The position numbers were made by a program, and so were the translations under genes. The notes beneath the pieces were generated by a model that was not told the DNA's origin, ran no database searches, and worked only from the letters and a program-made list of their open reading frames with translations. From an uncultured Clostridium sp. (GTDB lineage Bacteria; Bacillota; Clostridia; Oscillospirales; Acutalibacteraceae), in NCBI GenBank assembly GCA_958422185.1, contig CATZNW010000037.1:1-8316 (forward strand): DNA of 8,316 nucleotides. Direction: 5' to 3'. Every line of letters begins with the position of its first letter. Position 1 is the first letter of the stretch. Shown one piece after another: positions 6,466-8,316 of the stretch.

Positions 6466-8316
6466 ATGCTTTTCAGCCCTATGAAAATAGGCAATGTCCA
6501 GATCAAAAACAGAGTTGTCATGGCGCCTATGCTCATGGGATTCGGCACTTTTAACGGTGACGCCACTGAGCAGATGATCGATTATTACGAGGAACGCGCT
6601 AAAGGCGGAACCGGCCTTATCATTACGGAGATCACAAGAGTTAATGATTTGACGGGCGCGTCTTCCTTTGGGCAGCTGTCCGCTTCGAAAGACAGAAATA
6701 TTCCTTCGATCAAAAAGCTTACCGACAGGATCCATAAACACGGTGCAAAACTTTTTGTAGAACTTCATCATCCCGGCCGTCAGAATGTAAACCTGATGAT
6801 AAACACTGTTCCTGTTTCTGTTGCAATGGATAAAATCATGCCCGGAAATACATATTCCAAACTTCTTTACGGCAAAATTGTTCCTCTGGGAAAGAAAATG
6901 GTAGAGAAGGATCTGTTCTTCAGGACTGTTGCACCCAGCAAAACGGAAAAAAGTAAATTTGCTGAGAGCTCAAATAAAGCGCTTACTGAAAAACAGATTA
7001 AAAAGATCATATCTCAGTTTGGGGACGCTGCTTTAAGGGTCAAAAAAGCCGGATGTGACGGAGTTGAGATCCATGCAAGTCACGGATATCTGATCCAGCA
7101 GTTTCTGTCGCCGGCAACGAATCACAGAACGGATAAATACGGCGGTTCACTTGAAAACCGAATGAGATTTCTCAATGAGATCATTGACGATATACGGGCA
7201 AAATGCGGCTTTGATTTTCCGCTGATCGTTCGCCTGACGGTGGATGAGATGTATGACCGTATCGGCCAGAAAGGTAAGGGATATGGACTTGAAGAGGGCC
7301 TGAAGATGGCCAAGATCCTTGATGAGAAGGGTATAGATGCCATTGATGTTTCCTCTGGTGCATACGACACATTTAACTATTGGCTTGAGCCGACTACATT
7401 TGAATGCGGATGGCGCAAAAATCTTGCTGAAGAAGTTAAAAAGATCGTAAATGTTCCGGTTATCGCGGCTAATCTTATCAGATCACCCAAACAGGCGGAG
7501 GAGCAGCTTGAGGCCGGCATACAGGATTTTGTTTCTCTTGGAAGGCCTCATATCGCGGATCCTTACTGGGTCAGCAAGGTACAGTCCGGCAGAGAAAATG
7601 AGATAAAAAGATGTATCTGCTGCCTTTATTGTTTTGAAAGCATGATGAACGGAGCATATACCGGAACTCACGGGGGCTGTTCGGTAAATCCATTTGTCGG
7701 CAGGGAAAAGGAAACGCTTTTAAAGAACGGAAACGGTAAAAAAGTTCTTATAATAGGCGCCGGAGTTGCAGGGCTGAGTGCTGCGGAAATGCTTGCACGG
7801 CGAGGATTCAGTGTAACGGTACTTGAAAAGGAAGCGTGTGCCGGAGGGCAGATCAATCTTGCAGATAAGCCTCCGCATAAGGCAAAGCTGCACTGGTGCG
7901 TTGAAGATCTGGAATCAAACTGCCTTGCAAACGGCGTTCAGATTCAATACGCAGTTAACGCAGATAAGGCTGTTATAGAGTCTTATTCCCCTGAATATAT
8001 TATTGTTGCAACAGGTGCGCAGGCGGTTCACCCAAAGGCGTTTTCGGGCGATAATGTGGTCACGGTCACACAAGTGTTGGACGGCACCGTCCAATTCAGC
8101 GGTAAAAAGCTGTGCGTAATCGGTTCTGGGATGACGGGGCTTGAAACATCCGAGCTCCTTATTGAACAGGGCAACAGAATATCCGTAATTGAGATGGCGG
8201 ACAGGATCGCTCCGGGAGCATGGTTTCAGCAGCTAGATGACGCGATGCCAAAGCTGATCAAAGCAAACACTGAATTTTATACGTCAACCAAACTTGTTGA
8301 TATACTTCCCGGTGGA
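6466..8316 (+). CDS. FMN/FAD/4Fe-4S NADH:flavin oxidoreductase (2-enoate reductase/FadH/BaiCD-like), C-terminus cut by window edge
   Basis: An open frame of 617 codons from ATG 6466 reaches the window edge without a stop; relatives are about 640-680 residues, so only the end is missing. Residues 1-370 are an old-yellow-enzyme TIM barrel: MLFSPMKIGN at the start, LHHPGRQ (H101-H102) at the flavin site, and HASHGYL with H203 and H206, the His-His substrate pair known from YqjM-type members, followed by QQFLSP and YGGSLENR. Cysteines 383, 386, 389 and 405 (plus 385) should hold a 4Fe-4S cluster passing electrons from FAD to FMN. Two dinucleotide folds follow: GAGVAG (431-436) for FAD and GSGMTG (553-558) for NAD(P)H. 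The family reduces C=C bonds conjugated to carbonyl groups: 2,4-dienoyl-CoA (FadH), 2-enoates, or 3-oxo-delta4 bile acids (BaiCD). No bai or fatty-acid genes adjoin, so the substrate is open. The start is uncertain: in-frame ATG 6436, GTG 6445 and ATT 6454 lie upstream. Confidence 0.93.
   Translation, partial: MLFSPMKIGNVQIKNRVVMAPMLMGFGTFNGDATEQMIDYYEERAKGGTGLIITEITRVNDLTGASSFGQLSASKDRNIPSIKKLTDRIHKHGAKLFVELHHPGRQNVNLMINTVPVSVAMDKIMPGNTYSKLLYGKIVPLGKKMVEKDLFFRTVAPSKTEKSKFAESSNKALTEKQIKKIISQFGDAALRVKKAGCDGVEIHASHGYLIQQFLSPATNHRTDKYGGSLENRMRFLNEIIDDIRAKCGFDFPLIVRLTVDEMYDRIGQKGKGYGLEEGLKMAKILDEKGIDAIDVSSGAYDTFNYWLEPTTFECGWRKNLAEEVKKIVNVPVIAANLIRSPKQAEEQLEAGIQDFVSLGRPHIADPYWVSKVQSGRENEIKRCICCLYCFESMMNGAYTGTHGGCSVNPFVGREKETLLKNGNGKKVLIIGAGVAGLSAAEMLARRGFSVTVLEKEACAGGQINLADKPPHKAKLHWCVEDLESNCLANGVQIQYAVNADKAVIESYSPEYIIVATGAQAVHPKAFSGDNVVTVTQVLDGTVQFSGKKLCVIGSGMTGLETSELLIEQGNRISVIEMADRIAPGAWFQQLDDAMPKLIKANTEFYTSTKLVDILPGG

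Noticed and set aside
6466..8316. Assignment of the flavoenzyme as a bile-acid BaiCD or BaiH enzyme
   Set aside because: Only the shared domain layout supports it. No other bai-type gene is in the window, and the cysteine spacing and insert differ from FadH, so a general enoate-reductase-like call is safer.

Overview
The window looks like chromosomal DNA from an anaerobic, probably gut-type, clostridial Firmicute. The grounds are moderate-to-low GC coding sequence with very AT-rich spacers, strong AGGAGG-type ribosome sites, a Gly-Pro-Thr collagen-like surface protein, a two-subunit ABC exporter of the Gram-positive type, an AGCS amino-acid symporter, and an iron-sulfur old-yellow-enzyme flavoprotein of the 2-enoate reductase/BaiCD type. 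The lineage is inferred from gene content, not from a marker gene.

Layout. Positions 1-238 (minus strand) hold the first 79 codons of a collagen-like protein that runs off the left edge. It has a 26-residue cysteine-rich head followed by 12-residue repeats. An AT-rich divergent spacer (239-464) separates it from a plus-strand cluster and carries a good sigma-A-like promoter for that cluster. The cluster is two ABC half-transporters (465-2189 and 2182-3930, overlapping by 8 bases) and an alanine/glycine:sodium symporter (3944-5344, 13 bases further on). After a short spacer with its own promoter comes a membrane protein with an N-terminal zinc ribbon, four membrane segments and a charged helical tail (5423-6358). 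It ends at a clear intrinsic terminator (6367-6394). Immediately after the terminator lies an extended -10 promoter. It drives a large FMN/FAD/4Fe-4S enoate-reductase-like enzyme that runs off the right edge (from about 6466).

How the genes work together. The two ABC subunits almost certainly form one heterodimeric exporter. Subunit 1 has Asp in place of the catalytic Glu and Gln in place of the switch His, while subunit 2 has intact Walker B and His but an LSQGQ signature. Together these make one degenerate and one hydrolysing ATP site. The symporter is probably co-transcribed with the exporter, and a functional link is only inference. The zinc-ribbon protein and the flavoenzyme have their own promoters and look like separate units. 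I see no RNA gene, insertion sequence, CRISPR array, phage gene or integration scar. Nothing here is convincingly a new multi-gene system. The least understood items are the zinc-ribbon membrane protein, the cysteine-headed collagen protein and the translation start of the flavoenzyme.
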